Below, in pieces: positions 25,614 to 33,955 of a stretch of DNA of 64,000 nt. The stretch's first letter is position 1. Every line of letters begins with the position of its first letter. Below the pieces are notes generated by a model, which did no database searches, was not told the DNA's origin, and saw only the letters and a program-made list of their open reading frames with translations. This DNA comes from SIG673 sp045638685. GTDB taxonomy: Bacteria; Bacillota; Clostridia; Oscillospirales; CAG-272. Made by a program: the position numbers and the translations under genes. The stretch covers positions 1-64,000 of the forward strand of contig JAZUBT010000014.1 in assembly GCA_045638685.1 (NCBI GenBank). The letters run 5' to 3'.

Positions 25614-26609
25614 TTACTCTTTACTACTCTTTTCAAAGCCTTGCATAGCTCTTAAAATCTGCTCTTTATATTCATTAACGACGCTTTCCGGAGAAAGAAT
25701 TTGAAGCGCTCCGTCAAAGCCGAAAACCCAGGAGAAAAATCTTACGCTTATTTCTATTGGCGCATAAAACTCAAAGCAGTCTCCCTGCTCGGTAACGTTC
25801 AGAGACATACCGAAACGGTCAAACATTGCCCCCGCAAAACGGTTATCGCAGCGAAAATGCACCATTTCCTCTCTACCCTTAAACATTTCAAAAACGTTTC
25901 CGTAGTATTTTGCGAGAGATATTTTTTCAAATTCCTCCCTTCCACGTCTTGCCTCTCCGGTAAGCTTAATTTTCTCCATTCTGTCAACGCGGTAATGTCT
26001 TATTCCGCGGAAATCGTGATCAAAGGCTATAAGATAGTAGTTATCCTCTCTCCACATAAGAGACCAAGGGCTTACACGGTAGCTTTCTCCGTTTCTTCTT
26101 TCCACCTTCTTTTTCGATGGAGTTAGCTCGGTATATTTAAAGGTAATCGAGCTGTTTTCGGATATTCCTTTATGTATATCGTCTATCAGATACAGAACAC
26201 CGCTCTGCTTTTCTTCTCTGTCGTAAACGTAAACGCTTCGCGAGAGCTCGCTTTCCTCATATCGGCTGGAAAGCTTTGACAGCTTTTTAATAAGAGACGT
26301 ACACTGCTTTTTGGATATAAAACGGCAGGACTGAACGGCGTCAACAAGCATTTTCAGCTCCGCAAGCTCAAAGTCTCTGCTTAATGTACGAAAGCCGCCG
26401 CTTCTTCCCTCCACCTGCATAACGTCGATAAGCCCCGCGTCATCAAGCGCGTATATATCGCTGTAAACGCTTTTTCTTTCGGCTGAAATCCCATACTTTT
26501 CGAGGAGCTCTATTATTTTTTTAGTTGTAACCGAGTGATTTTCGTCCGTTTCTCTTAAAAGAATATCTCTGACGTAAAGCGCTTTAAGTCTTTGGTTTTC
26601 CTTTTTCAT
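25614..26609 (-). CDS. WYL-domain transcriptional regulator with N-terminal HTH
   Basis: 331 residues. An N-terminal winged helix (about 1-65; LLEKYGISAERKSVYSDIYA is the HTH core) binds DNA. Residues about 140-220 form the WYL domain (YRVSPWSLMWREDNYYLIAF and HYRVDRMEKIKL), which in other proteins senses small ligands or nucleic acids. The C-terminal WCX region ends with FGFDGALQILSPESVV. The gene lies 37 bases after murD on the same strand, so co-transcription is likely. WYL regulators also control defence islands, but no defence genes are next to this one; its target is unknown. Confidence 0.9.
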   Translation of the reverse strand: MKKENQRLKALYVRDILLRETDENHSVTTKKIIELLEKYGISAERKSVYSDIYALDDAGLIDVMQVEGRSGGFRTLSRDFELAELKMLVDAVQSCRFISKKQCTSLIKKLSKLSSRYEESELSRSVYVYDREEKQSGVLYLIDDIHKGISENSSITFKYTELTPSKKKVERRNGESYRVSPWSLMWREDNYYLIAFDHDFRGIRHYRVDRMEKIKLTGEARRGREEFEKISLAKYYGNVFEMFKGREEMVHFRCDNRFAGAMFDRFGMSLNVTEQGDCFEFYAPIEISVRFFSWVFGFDGALQILSPESVVNEYKEQILRAMQGFEKSSKE

Positions 26610-26646
26610 AGCATTTTTCCTCTATTTTAATATCGTAAGTTACAAT

Positions 26647-28023
26647 TTATAACGAGTTTGCAATTTTCTTAAATAATCTTCCGCGCTGCTCAAAATTTTC
26701 AAAAGCATCAAAGCTTGCCGATGCCGGAGAAAGCAAAACCTTGCCTCCGTCCTTGGTTAGCTCCGCCGCTATACGCACCGCTTTTTCAAAGTCATTTTCA
26801 TAGTAAACGTTACAGCTTTGTCCGTAGGCGCACTGTTTTTCTATCGCTTTTTTTATCACGTCGGCTGACGCGCCCGTTACCACTACGTTATCTGCACGTT
26901 TTAGCAGCTCATACGCAAACTCTCCGTAATCGAGATGCTTATCGTATCCGCCGCAGATTACAGTCAGCGGCTTTTCAAAGCATTTAAGCGTTATAACAGA
27001 CCTCGACGGAGTGGAATCAATGGAGCTGTTATAGAACGAGACTCCGCCTATATTTCGCACAAATTCCATTCTGTGCTCCGCTCCCGAAAAGGTTTCAAAA
27101 ACGCTCTTTATATCGGAAAAGGCAGCGTCATTTTTGGTTATTCCGATAGCCGTCATATAGTTTTGTATATTATGAAATCCGGGGATTTTTATTATATTTC
27201 CGTCAAGTATCCTTTTTCCGTAAAGGTAAATACCGCCGTCCTTAAAATATATATCGGTATTATCTCCCGATGGAGAGATTTCGGTAATTTTACTCGGTAG
27301 CGAATGCTTCTCTACACTTAAATATTTATTTTTTAGCAGCGATAACGTTTGGGTATCGGTTACAAGCTCACAGCAGCCCTTTCCCGAATAAATACGCCGT
27401 TTAGCACTTACGTATTCCGTCATATTTCTATGGTAATCAAGGTGATTTTCGGTTATATTGGTTATCGCCGCGATATACGGAGAAGTGCACATAGTCATAA
27501 GCTGAAAGCTTGAAAGCTCGGCAACGGTAACGTCATTTTCCGTAAGAAGGTCAAGAAATGAGATAAGCGGAGTACCGATATTTCCCCCAACAAACACTCT
27601 TTTTTTACTGTTTTCAAAGGCTTTTTCAAGGATTTTTCCTGTAATGGTGGTTGTTGTTGTTTTTCCGTCGCTACCGGTTATTCCGTATATTTTCCCCCTT
27701 GCTCTTTCAAAAAACAGCTCCGTTTCGCTGCTTAAAATCGCTCCGCTATCTACCGCCTCGGTTACCTCTCTCCGAAAGGGGCTTATCCCCGGCGTTCTGA
27801 ACACAAAGTCAAATTTATTTTTATTTGTACTGTTAAAAAGCTTTATGCCTCCACATCCGTCTTTTTCCGTTTCCGAAATAATTACAGCTTCCGACTTCTT
27901 TTTATCTGCTACGGTAACGTTTGCTCCGTTTTTTATCAGCCATTTCGCAAGCGCTCGGTTTGATTTTCCAAATCCAAGCAGCAGACATTTACTTCCTGAA
28001 AAGCTTTTCGGAAGATTAATCAA
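26647..28023 (-). CDS. murD: UDP-N-acetylmuramoylalanine--D-glutamate ligase
   Basis: 458 residues from a TTG at 28023, preceded by AAGGGG with seven bases of spacing and giving the usual MurD length; an upstream in-frame ATG at 28062 has no ribosome site. It adds D-Glu to UDP-MurNAc-L-Ala in peptidoglycan synthesis. An N-terminal Rossmann segment (SKCLLLGFGKSN), the ATP loop GITGSDGKTTTTTITG, ITNITENHLDYH and the C-terminal SPASASFDAFENFEQRG are diagnostic. It stands apart from any dcw cluster, between RNase P RNA and a WYL regulator. The open frame continues upstream through the 21-bp tandem repeats, most likely by chance. Confidence 0.93.
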   Translation of the reverse strand: MINLPKSFSGSKCLLLGFGKSNRALAKWLIKNGANVTVADKKKSEAVIISETEKDGCGGIKLFNSTNKNKFDFVFRTPGISPFRREVTEAVDSGAILSSETELFFERARGKIYGITGSDGKTTTTTITGKILEKAFENSKKRVFVGGNIGTPLISFLDLLTENDVTVAELSSFQLMTMCTSPYIAAITNITENHLDYHRNMTEYVSAKRRIYSGKGCCELVTDTQTLSLLKNKYLSVEKHSLPSKITEISPSGDNTDIYFKDGGIYLYGKRILDGNIIKIPGFHNIQNYMTAIGITKNDAAFSDIKSVFETFSGAEHRMEFVRNIGGVSFYNSSIDSTPSRSVITLKCFEKPLTVICGGYDKHLDYGEFAYELLKRADNVVVTGASADVIKKAIEKQCAYGQSCNVYYENDFEKAVRIAAELTKDGGKVLLSPASASFDAFENFEQRGRLFKKIANSL

Positions 28024-28108
28024 AAAATAACCCCTTTCAGATAAATAATTTCTTACAAGCATTTTTAAAGCCGAACGTATATGGACGAACCTAAAATATA
28101 TACCGAAC

Positions 28109-28276
28109 GAAATCCGAATATCACAGCTGAAATTCGAATTTATAACAGCAAAATTCAAAATTATTAAAGCAAAATCCGAGTTTATAACAGTGAAATTCAA
28201 AATTATTAAAGCAAAATCCGAGTTTATAACAACGAAATTCAAAATTATTACAGCAAAATCCGAATTTATAATAGCA
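28109..28276. repeat. 21-bp AT-rich tandem repeats between rnpB and murD
   Basis: About seven to eight units of 21 bp, alternating two versions (AAATTCAAAATTATTAAAGCA and AAATCCGAGTTTATAACAGTG in form, differing at a few bases), so a 42-bp super-unit is also seen. There are no spacers, so it is not a CRISPR. The unit is a multiple of three and leaves an open minus-strand frame of seven-residue repeats in phase with murD. Confidence 0.9.
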
Positions 28277-28324
28277 AAAAGACCGTAGCAGATAAACTTT
28301 AACGTCTGTTAACGGTCTTTTTTC
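28275..28324 (-). terminator. Intrinsic terminator of RNase P RNA
   Basis: AAAAGACCGT / ACGGTCTTTTTT inverted repeat around a 26-base loop, then TTTTTGC on minus. Confidence 0.8.
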
Positions 28325-28330
28325 TCTTTG

Positions 28331-28702
28331 GTGAGAGTGGACTTATAAGCCGGGTTCTGTGCCGGTTAAAACCGACCGCAGTTATCTATCTTGGCTGCAC
28401 GTCGCCGCGCAGCTCCTCGCCACCTGCGAAAAAACATCGGGCAAATGCGGATTGCTCCTTTTCGCGTGCGGTGTTGCTTTGGATAGGGTTTACATTTGCG
28501 ACTTTGTTACCAAAGTGCCGGTGAGCTCTTACCTCGCCTTTCCATCCTTACCTGCCGTGAAGACAGGCGGTTTATTTCTGTTGCACTTTCCCGGAGGTTA
28601 CCCTCGGCTGACGTTATCAGTTATCCTGCCCTGTAAAGCCCGGACTTTCCTCATAATAATACCTTTCGGCGTGATATTACGCAACTGCGCCGTCTACTCC
28701 CA
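28331..28702 (-). ncRNA. rnpB: RNase P RNA (type A)
   Basis: About 370 nt, read on minus. The 5' end GGGAGTAGACGGCG leads to GAGGAAAGTCCGGGCT (conserved region I). It continues with GAGGGTAACCTCCGGGAAAG and GTGCAACAGAAATAAACCGCC, then GGTAAGGATGGAAAGGCG and GGTAAGAGCTCACCGG. The 3' end ACAGAACCCGGCTTAT pairs back to the 5' region as in all bacterial RNase P RNAs. The arrangement is the ancestral type A, normal for Clostridia. It removes 5' leaders from tRNA precursors together with RnpA. Confidence 0.96.
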
Positions 28703-28707
28703 TAATC

Positions 28708-28736
28708 ATTATACACGGAAAGAATTTTTTTGTCAA
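28708..28736 (-). promoter_or_regulatory. Promoter of RNase P RNA
   Basis: Read on minus: TTGACA (28731-28736), 17-bp spacer, TATAAT (28708-28713), with the start site at the RNA 5' end. Confidence 0.92.
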
Positions 28737-28751
28737 GATTATTCGTTGAAT

Positions 28752-28875
28752 TGACCTGAAATTTGTATTTAACAGCTTAATAATTTAATTCGGCATAAAA
28801 TTTGCATTTAACAGTCAAATAATTTGATTTGGCCTCAAATTTACGTTTAACAGCTTAATTTTTAAGCAGAAATAA
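28752..28875. repeat. Three AT-rich ~39-bp tandem repeats upstream of rnpB
   Basis: Three imperfect units share the pattern AAATTTGTATTTAACAG, then TTAATAATTTAATT. They start near 28752, 28790 and 28829. TTTAACAGC and AATTTAATT echo the TTTATAACAGC and AAAATTATTAAA words of the 21-bp repeats on the other side of rnpB. Confidence 0.75.
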
Positions 28876-28894
28876 GCTTTTTAGCTGTTTTAGT

Positions 28895-29539
28895 TCAGAC
28901 GTTTCTCGGAAGCCCCGTTGCAAGCTCTCCCATATGCTCGCTATACCCGTATTTTACTAACTTAAACTCTCCGTCCTCGACATCAATAACGGTAACCGAT
29001 GCGTTAGGCGCCCAGATTACCTCCCTTGCAAGCTCTACGGGAATCCCTTTAGCCTTAACACACGCCATTCTTATAGGGGTTGCGTGAGTAGCAATACATA
29101 CCGTCTCTCCCTCGTACATTCCCGCTATCCTTAAAAGCTCGGCAATTATTCTGTCGGAAAGCTCTTTAACACTCTCGCCGCCCGTCGGTCTTGCATTACC
29201 GATATCCTCTCTCCAACACTTAAAATCCTCGGCAAATTCGGTTTCAAGATCGTTAAAAAGCCTGTTTTCCCACTCACCCGCGTAAATTTCGCGAAGCTCG
29301 GTATCAGCTATAATACTTAAATTCTTTTCGTCTGCGATATGCTCAGCAGTCTGCCACGCTCTTTTAAGATCGCTTGAATATATAACGTCTATTTTTTCGT
29401 TTTTAAGGTATTTTGCCGTACACTGCGCCTGCCTATGCCCAAGCTCGGTAAGGTCAAGGTCGGTATGTCCGAGAAAGGAACGAACGAGATTTCCTTCGCT
29501 CTGTCCGTGTCTGACAAGAATAAGTCTGCATTTACTCAT
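28895..29539 (-). CDS. Histidine phosphatase family protein
   Basis: 214 residues of the phosphoglycerate-mutase-like superfamily (cofactor-independent-of-2,3-BPG phosphatase branch, cobC/gpmB-like). The catalytic His is in LILVRHGQSEGN (residues 7-18), the Arg in SSDLKRAWQTAEHIA, the Glu in LREIYAGEWENRLF and the second His in ETVCIATHATPIRM. The substrate cannot be named. It follows argJ on the same strand, separated by 125 bases with a hairpin at 29574-29611, so it may be partly co-transcribed with arginine genes. Confidence 0.9.
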   Translation of the reverse strand: MSKCRLILVRHGQSEGNLVRSFLGHTDLDLTELGHRQAQCTAKYLKNEKIDVIYSSDLKRAWQTAEHIADEKNLSIIADTELREIYAGEWENRLFNDLETEFAEDFKCWREDIGNARPTGGESVKELSDRIIAELLRIAGMYEGETVCIATHATPIRMACVKAKGIPVELAREVIWAPNASVTVIDVEDGEFKLVKYGYSEHMGELATGLPRNV

Positions 29540-29573
29540 AATATCTCTCTTTTCGTCATATTTTGCCGTAGTT

Positions 29574-29611
29574 AAAGCCGTAATCGTTATTTGTTTACGA
29601 TTTACGGCTTA
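29574..29611 (-). other. Hairpin between argJ and the phosphatase gene
   Basis: AAGCCGTAATCGT / ACGATTTACGGCTT inverted repeat with a one-base bulge. Followed on minus by TTTAAC only, so a weak terminator or a processing site. Confidence 0.55.
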
Positions 29612-29664
29612 GCTTGTATTATATTTCTGCCGTCCGACATGTGTTTTTCGGTGGCGTTTTTTAG

Positions 29665-30879
29665 TTAGGTTCTGTAATCTCCGTTGATTTTTACGTACTC
29701 GTAGGTAAGATCGCAGCCGTACGCGGTAGCATCGGCTTCTCCGTCTCCGAGCTGAACCTTTATAATAATGTCGTCCTCAAGGAGAATTTCCTTAGCCTTC
29801 TCCTCGGAAAAATCAATTCCTGCTCCGTCTTTACATACCGGAATTTCACCCTTCGCGCTAACAAACGTTACGTCAACCTTGTTTATATCAACCTCGGCGC
29901 CGCTGTAACCGATAGCACAGAGCACGCGTCCCCAGTTAGCATCGGATCCAAACATTGCCGCCTTTACGAGCGATGAGCAGATTACACTTTTTGCTATAAT
30001 TCGGGCGTTTTCCTTATCCTTTGCTCCGGTAACTGCGCATTCAAGAAGCTTAGATGCTCCCTCACCGTCCTTGGCAATTGCCTTACAAAGCTTTGTTGTA
30101 ACCGCGTTAAACGCAGCGGTAAAGCTGTAAAAATCGTCGTTTATCTCCGTTATTTCGGTATTTCCCGCCATTCCGTTCGCAATAACCGAAAGCATATCGT
30201 TCGTCGAGGTATCTCCGTCAACCGAAATCATATTAAAGGTATCTTTAACGTCGTTTTTAACTACTTTATTTAACATTTCCGAGGAAATAGCGCAGTCGGT
30301 TGTAACGAATACGAGCATAGTAGCCATATTCGGATGTATCATTCCCGAGCCCTTTGCGATACCTCCTATGCGGCAGGTCTTTCCCCCCGCAGTGAACTCA
30401 ACGGCAACCTCCTTAAGCTTTGTGTCGGTCGTCATTATAGCGTTTGCCGCATCCTGACTGTTGTCATATCCGAGAGCCTCGGTAAGCTCCTTCATTCCGT
30501 TCTTTATCGGAGTAATATCAAGAGGCTGACCTATAACACCGGTTGAAGCGCAGATAACATCGCTTGACTTAATATCGGTGTACTCCTCTACAAGCTTACA
30601 CATAGCCTCCGCAATTTCTATTCCGTTTGCGTTACAGGTGTTGGCGTTTCCGCTGTTACATATTATCGCCTGCGCGTAGCCGTCGGCAATATTTTTCCTT
30701 GTAACGGTTATAGGCGCACCCTTTACAAGGTTCTGAGTATAAACGCTCGCGGCGGTACATTTTTTATCGCTTATAATAAGAGCAAGGTCCTTTTTGCTCT
30801 TATTTTTACGTATTCCGCAGTGTATTCCCGCAGCCTTAAAGCCTATGGCGGCGGTAACTCCACCGTTAATGTATTTCAT
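29665..30879 (-). CDS. argJ: Bifunctional ornithine acetyltransferase / N-acetylglutamate synthase
   Basis: 404 residues from the ATG at 30879, chosen because GGAG lies six bases upstream; the ATG at 30891 overlaps that ribosome site. It moves the acetyl group from N-acetylornithine to glutamate in cyclic arginine synthesis. The autocleavage and nucleophile site is in GMIHPNMATMLVFVTTD (cut before the Thr of ATML), and the N-terminal region shows GFKAAGIHCGIRK. Together with argG on the same strand it forms part of an arginine cluster; other arg genes are not in the window. Confidence 0.95.
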   Translation of the reverse strand: MKYINGGVTAAIGFKAAGIHCGIRKNKSKKDLALIISDKKCTAASVYTQNLVKGAPITVTRKNIADGYAQAIICNSGNANTCNANGIEIAEAMCKLVEEYTDIKSSDVICASTGVIGQPLDITPIKNGMKELTEALGYDNSQDAANAIMTTDTKLKEVAVEFTAGGKTCRIGGIAKGSGMIHPNMATMLVFVTTDCAISSEMLNKVVKNDVKDTFNMISVDGDTSTNDMLSVIANGMAGNTEITEINDDFYSFTAAFNAVTTKLCKAIAKDGEGASKLLECAVTGAKDKENARIIAKSVICSSLVKAAMFGSDANWGRVLCAIGYSGAEVDINKVDVTFVSAKGEIPVCKDGAGIDFSEEKAKEILLEDDIIIKVQLGDGEADATAYGCDLTYEYVKINGDYRT

Positions 30880-31103
30880 ATTAAACTCCATTCCGCTGCC
30901 GTTAGCAGCCGTACAAAATTATAACCAAATTTCTGTGTTTTAAAAGGGTGTAAAACAAAATAAATCGTTTAGACCTTCAAGAAATTTCGGGCGTAAAATC
31001 CTTTTTATCTGCACAAGTTAAGCGTTACGCTAACCGTTTTCCTTCCGTTTTCACACAGACGGTGCAGGAAGCTAAACGTTCCCTGCACCATCATTACAGT
31101 AAA

Positions 31104-32336
31104 TCAGTCCTTCTTATTCTTTGCGTCAATCATCGCCTTGACCTTAATAGGAAGTCCAAAGAGATTTATAAATCCTGCGGAATCCTTCTGGTCGTAAACG
31201 TGATCCTCGTCAAAGGTTGCAATCTCCTCGTCGTAGAGAGAGTACGGAGAGGTTACGCCTGCGTTAATCATATTTCCCTTATAGAGACAAAGCGTTACGT
31301 CGCCGGTTACGGTCTCCTGAGTCTTGTCAACGAATGCGGAGAGAGCCTCACGAAGAGGTGTGAACCACTGACCGAAATATACAAGCTCAGCAAAGCGTCC
31401 CGCTACAAGCTCCTTGTAGTGCTGCGTATCTCTGTCAAGCGTAAGGGTTTCAAGAACCTCATGCGCTCTGTAAAGAATGGTTCCGCCGGGAGTTTCGTAA
31501 ACACCTCTCGATTTCATACCAACGAGACGGTTTTCAACGAGGTCGGCAAGACCAATTCCGTTTTCTCCGCCTATCTTATTGAGCTTTTCAATTATTTCAA
31601 CCGCAGAAAGCTTCTCGCCGTCTATCGCGACCGGAATACCCTTTTCAAAGCTGATTTTTACGTAGGACGGCTTATCGGGAGCCTTAAAGGGCGAAATTCC
31701 GAGTTCAAGGAAGCCTTCCTTATCGTACATAGGCATATTTGCGGGATTTTCAAGGTCGAGTCCCTCGTGGGAAAGGTGCCAGAGGTTCTTATCCTTTGAA
31801 TAGTTGGTTTCACGGTTAATCTTAAGCGGAATGTTGTGCGCCTCCGCGTAGTCTATCTCCTCGTCTCTCGACTTGATGTTCCACTCACGCCAGGGAGCGA
31901 TTATCTTCATTTCGGGAGCAAATGCTTTTATAGTAAGCTCGAAACGAACCTGGTCGTTTCCTTTTCCGGTACAGCCGTGGCAGATTGCGTCGGCTCCCTC
32001 AGCCTTTGCTATCTCAACAATTCTCTTTGCAATTACGGGACGTGCAAAAGAGGTTCCGAGGAGATAATCACCCTCGTATTTTGCACCCGCCTTAAGTGTC
32101 GGGAATATAAAGTCCTCGACAAATTCCTTTTTAAGGTCTTCGATGTAGAGCTTGGACGCGCCCGTCTTTATAGCCTTCTCTTCAAGTCCGTCAAGCTCGG
32201 TTCCCTGACCGACGTCTCCCGAAACAGCGATAACCTCACAGTTATCGTAATTTTCCTTTAACCACGGTATAATTATAGAGGTATCAAGACCTCCCGAATA
32301 TGCTAAAACTACCTTTTTTATTTTCTTGTCCGACAT
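31104..32336 (-). CDS. argG: Argininosuccinate synthase
   Basis: 410 residues from the ATG at 32336, set by AAAGGAGAC upstream. It condenses citrulline and aspartate with ATP. The PP-loop KKVVLAYSGGLDTSI (about 6-20), CHGCTGKGNDQVRFE and the aspartate/citrulline-binding region EAHNIPLKI are present. The promoter is 43 bases before the start codon, so the leader is short and no T-box or riboswitch is present. A G/C hairpin (GTGCAGG/CCCTGCAC, about 31053-31091) follows the stop without a U-tract, before argJ. Confidence 0.96.
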   Translation of the reverse strand: MSDKKIKKVVLAYSGGLDTSIIIPWLKENYDNCEVIAVSGDVGQGTELDGLEEKAIKTGASKLYIEDLKKEFVEDFIFPTLKAGAKYEGDYLLGTSFARPVIAKRIVEIAKAEGADAICHGCTGKGNDQVRFELTIKAFAPEMKIIAPWREWNIKSRDEEIDYAEAHNIPLKINRETNYSKDKNLWHLSHEGLDLENPANMPMYDKEGFLELGISPFKAPDKPSYVKISFEKGIPVAIDGEKLSAVEIIEKLNKIGGENGIGLADLVENRLVGMKSRGVYETPGGTILYRAHEVLETLTLDRDTQHYKELVAGRFAELVYFGQWFTPLREALSAFVDKTQETVTGDVTLCLYKGNMINAGVTSPYSLYDEEIATFDEDHVYDQKDSAGFINLFGLPIKVKAMIDAKNKKD

Positions 32337-32378
32337 TTTTTTGTCTCCTTTAAATATGTTTTGTAAGTTTATGCAACA

Positions 32379-32407
32379 ATTATACACTATTTATCTTGAT
32401 TTGTCAA
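32379..32407 (-). promoter_or_regulatory. Promoter of argG
   Basis: Read on minus: TTGACA (32402-32407), 17-bp spacer, TATAAT (32379-32384). Confidence 0.9.
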
Positions 32408-32647
32408 GTACTTTTTTGCAAAAAAACAAGATTTTTTCACTAAATAATTATAATAAATCTCTACACGGCTGTTTTTTAAAGATTCCAAATCGTACCCCTG
32501 AAGTCCGGAGTGTATTTTTTGTGAATATTTATAATAATTATTCAGCGTTTATTCTTTTTGACAAAAACAGAAATTAAAATAAATAGCAAAAAAAGTCTTA
32601 AAAAAGCGATTTTTAGAAATTTTTTAATTTAAATTATGAAAACCCTC
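32408..32647. other. AT-rich intergenic region between argG and the AraC gene
   Basis: About 240 bases with no convincing gene, RNA fold or repeat. It only separates the two divergent promoters. Confidence 0.6.
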
Positions 32648-32676
32648 TTGCATTTGCACAAAAATTGTGCTATACT
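32648..32676 (+). promoter_or_regulatory. Promoter of the AraC gene with a palindrome filling the spacer
   Basis: TTGCAT at 32648-32653, 17-bp spacer, TATACT at 32671-32676. Inside the spacer GCACAA-aaa-TTGTGC (32656-32670) is a perfect palindrome, the classic position for a repressor operator. Confidence 0.8.
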
Positions 32677-32720
32677 AATATAAATGGTAAATTTGTATTA
32701 CAGAAATGAGGTCCCGCATT

Positions 32721-33665
32721 ATGAATCCCTACTGCGAAAATCCTACCGAGCCGCTTCGCATACAAAAGGTAGAAAATTTCCGTATAACTCCGCATCTTCA
32801 CACCTCTGCGGAGCTTATCTACATTGAAAAAGGAGATGCCCTTCTCACACTCGGCTCTCTTGAATTCAATTTATATTCCGGAGATTTCGCTTTGATTATG
32901 CCAAGCACACTCCACAGCGTAACGCCTGTTTCGGAGGAGCTGACGTTATACGTCATAAATGCAAAGTGCGATCTTATTCCGGATATTACAAAGCGTCTCA
33001 GCGGTCTGCGCCCCGCATCTCCCGTTTTAAGAAGGGTGGATGTTCCGCAGAACCTTCTTTACGCATTCTCCGCAGTCGCTGCCGAAAGAGACCGTTACAT
33101 AGCGCACAGTTGGATACACCTTATGTTCACCATTGTTATATCCGGACTGCGTTTTGCTGAGATACACGACGGAGTTACCTCTAATCTTTCAAACAGAGTT
33201 CTTTCCTATCTCGGAATGCATTACCGCGAGCAGATTTCGCTCGATCAGCTTGCTGAGGCAATGGGAGTTAGCCGTTTCCATCTCTCTCACCTTTTCTCAA
33301 ACAAGCTTGGAATAGGCTTCAAGGAGTATCTTAACAATTTAAGAGTTGAATACGCCAAGGGGCTTCTTCGTACCACCGACACCCCTATCGCAAGCATTTA
33401 CGAGATTTCGGGATTTGAAAATCAGCGTACCTTTAATCGCGTATTTAAGGAAAACACCGGCGCTTCTCCCCGCGACTACCGTCTCGGACGTGAAAGCTTC
33501 GGCGTTCCGGATCCTAAAAAGATTGACGTAACAATTCCTACCCTTGATAAAACCGTTCCGACTCTTTCAAGGATAGATATTGCGGACGAGTATATTGACA
33601 CACCTCTTGTAATTGAGGAAGCCGAGCCTGTAAAGACAAGGGCTTCACGCCGTACAAAAAAATAG
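32721..33665 (+). CDS. AraC-family transcriptional regulator with N-terminal cupin
   Basis: 314 residues from the ATG at 32721, which has GAGGT eight bases upstream; the ATG at 32706 overlaps that site. Residues about 20-95 are the cupin-type sensing domain (RITPHLHTSAELIYIEKGDA). Residues about 165-265 hold the two HTH motifs (ISLDQLAEAMGVSRFHLSHL and IASIYEISGFENQRTFNRVF, then GASPRDYR). A 45-residue polar tail rich in Thr/Pro/Asp and ending SRRTKK is extra for the family. Such proteins usually sense sugars. Its spacer palindrome suggests autoregulation or control by another factor. Targets unknown; the PFK gene downstream has its own promoter. Confidence 0.9.
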   Translation: MNPYCENPTEPLRIQKVENFRITPHLHTSAELIYIEKGDALLTLGSLEFNLYSGDFALIMPSTLHSVTPVSEELTLYVINAKCDLIPDITKRLSGLRPASPVLRRVDVPQNLLYAFSAVAAERDRYIAHSWIHLMFTIVISGLRFAEIHDGVTSNLSNRVLSYLGMHYREQISLDQLAEAMGVSRFHLSHLFSNKLGIGFKEYLNNLRVEYAKGLLRTTDTPIASIYEISGFENQRTFNRVFKENTGASPRDYRLGRESFGVPDPKKIDVTIPTLDKTVPTLSRIDIADEYIDTPLVIEEAEPVKTRASRRTKK

Positions 33666-33697
33666 TAAAACGGCAGAAACGCCTAAGGTAAAAAACA

Positions 33698-33764
33698 AGA
33701 ACAACGCTTGGTTCTTTTGATTTTAAAACATTAAGCGATCAACGATTCGTTGGTCGCTTTTTTA
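33698..33764 (+). terminator. Two successive intrinsic terminators after the AraC gene
   Basis: First AAGAAC/GTTCTTTT (33698-33719), then AAGCGATCAACG/CGTTGGTCGCTTTTTT (33733-33764), the second being the stronger. Confidence 0.85.
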
Positions 33765-33829
33765 TGTATCGCAAAACGTAAGTATTCCCTTTATTACGCG
33801 CATATTTTACATAAAAATATAAAAACATC

Positions 33830-33858
33830 TTGATTTTAGCGTAATGATATGATAAAAT
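33830..33858 (+). promoter_or_regulatory. Promoter of the PPi-type PFK gene
   Basis: TTGATT at 33830-33835, 17-bp spacer, TAAAAT at 33853-33858. Confidence 0.65.
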
Positions 33859-33955
33859 AGTTTTATACAATCATTTGTTATTTTATAACAAAACCACCTA
33901 ACATAATGTAATTTTAGATAAAGTTTTATGATTTTAATAATATAAGGAGCTGTCT

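Noticed and set aside
28062..28242. N-terminal extension of MurD through the 21-bp repeats
   Set aside because: It has no ribosome site and would add about 70 repetitive residues not found in MurD; the TTG at 28023 has a good Shine-Dalgarno and gives normal length.
28109..28276. CRISPR array
   Set aside because: The units are directly joined without unique spacers and no cas genes are near.
31053..31091. Terminator between argG and argJ
   Set aside because: GTGCAGG/CCCTGCAC forms a hairpin but no U-tract follows on the coding strand.
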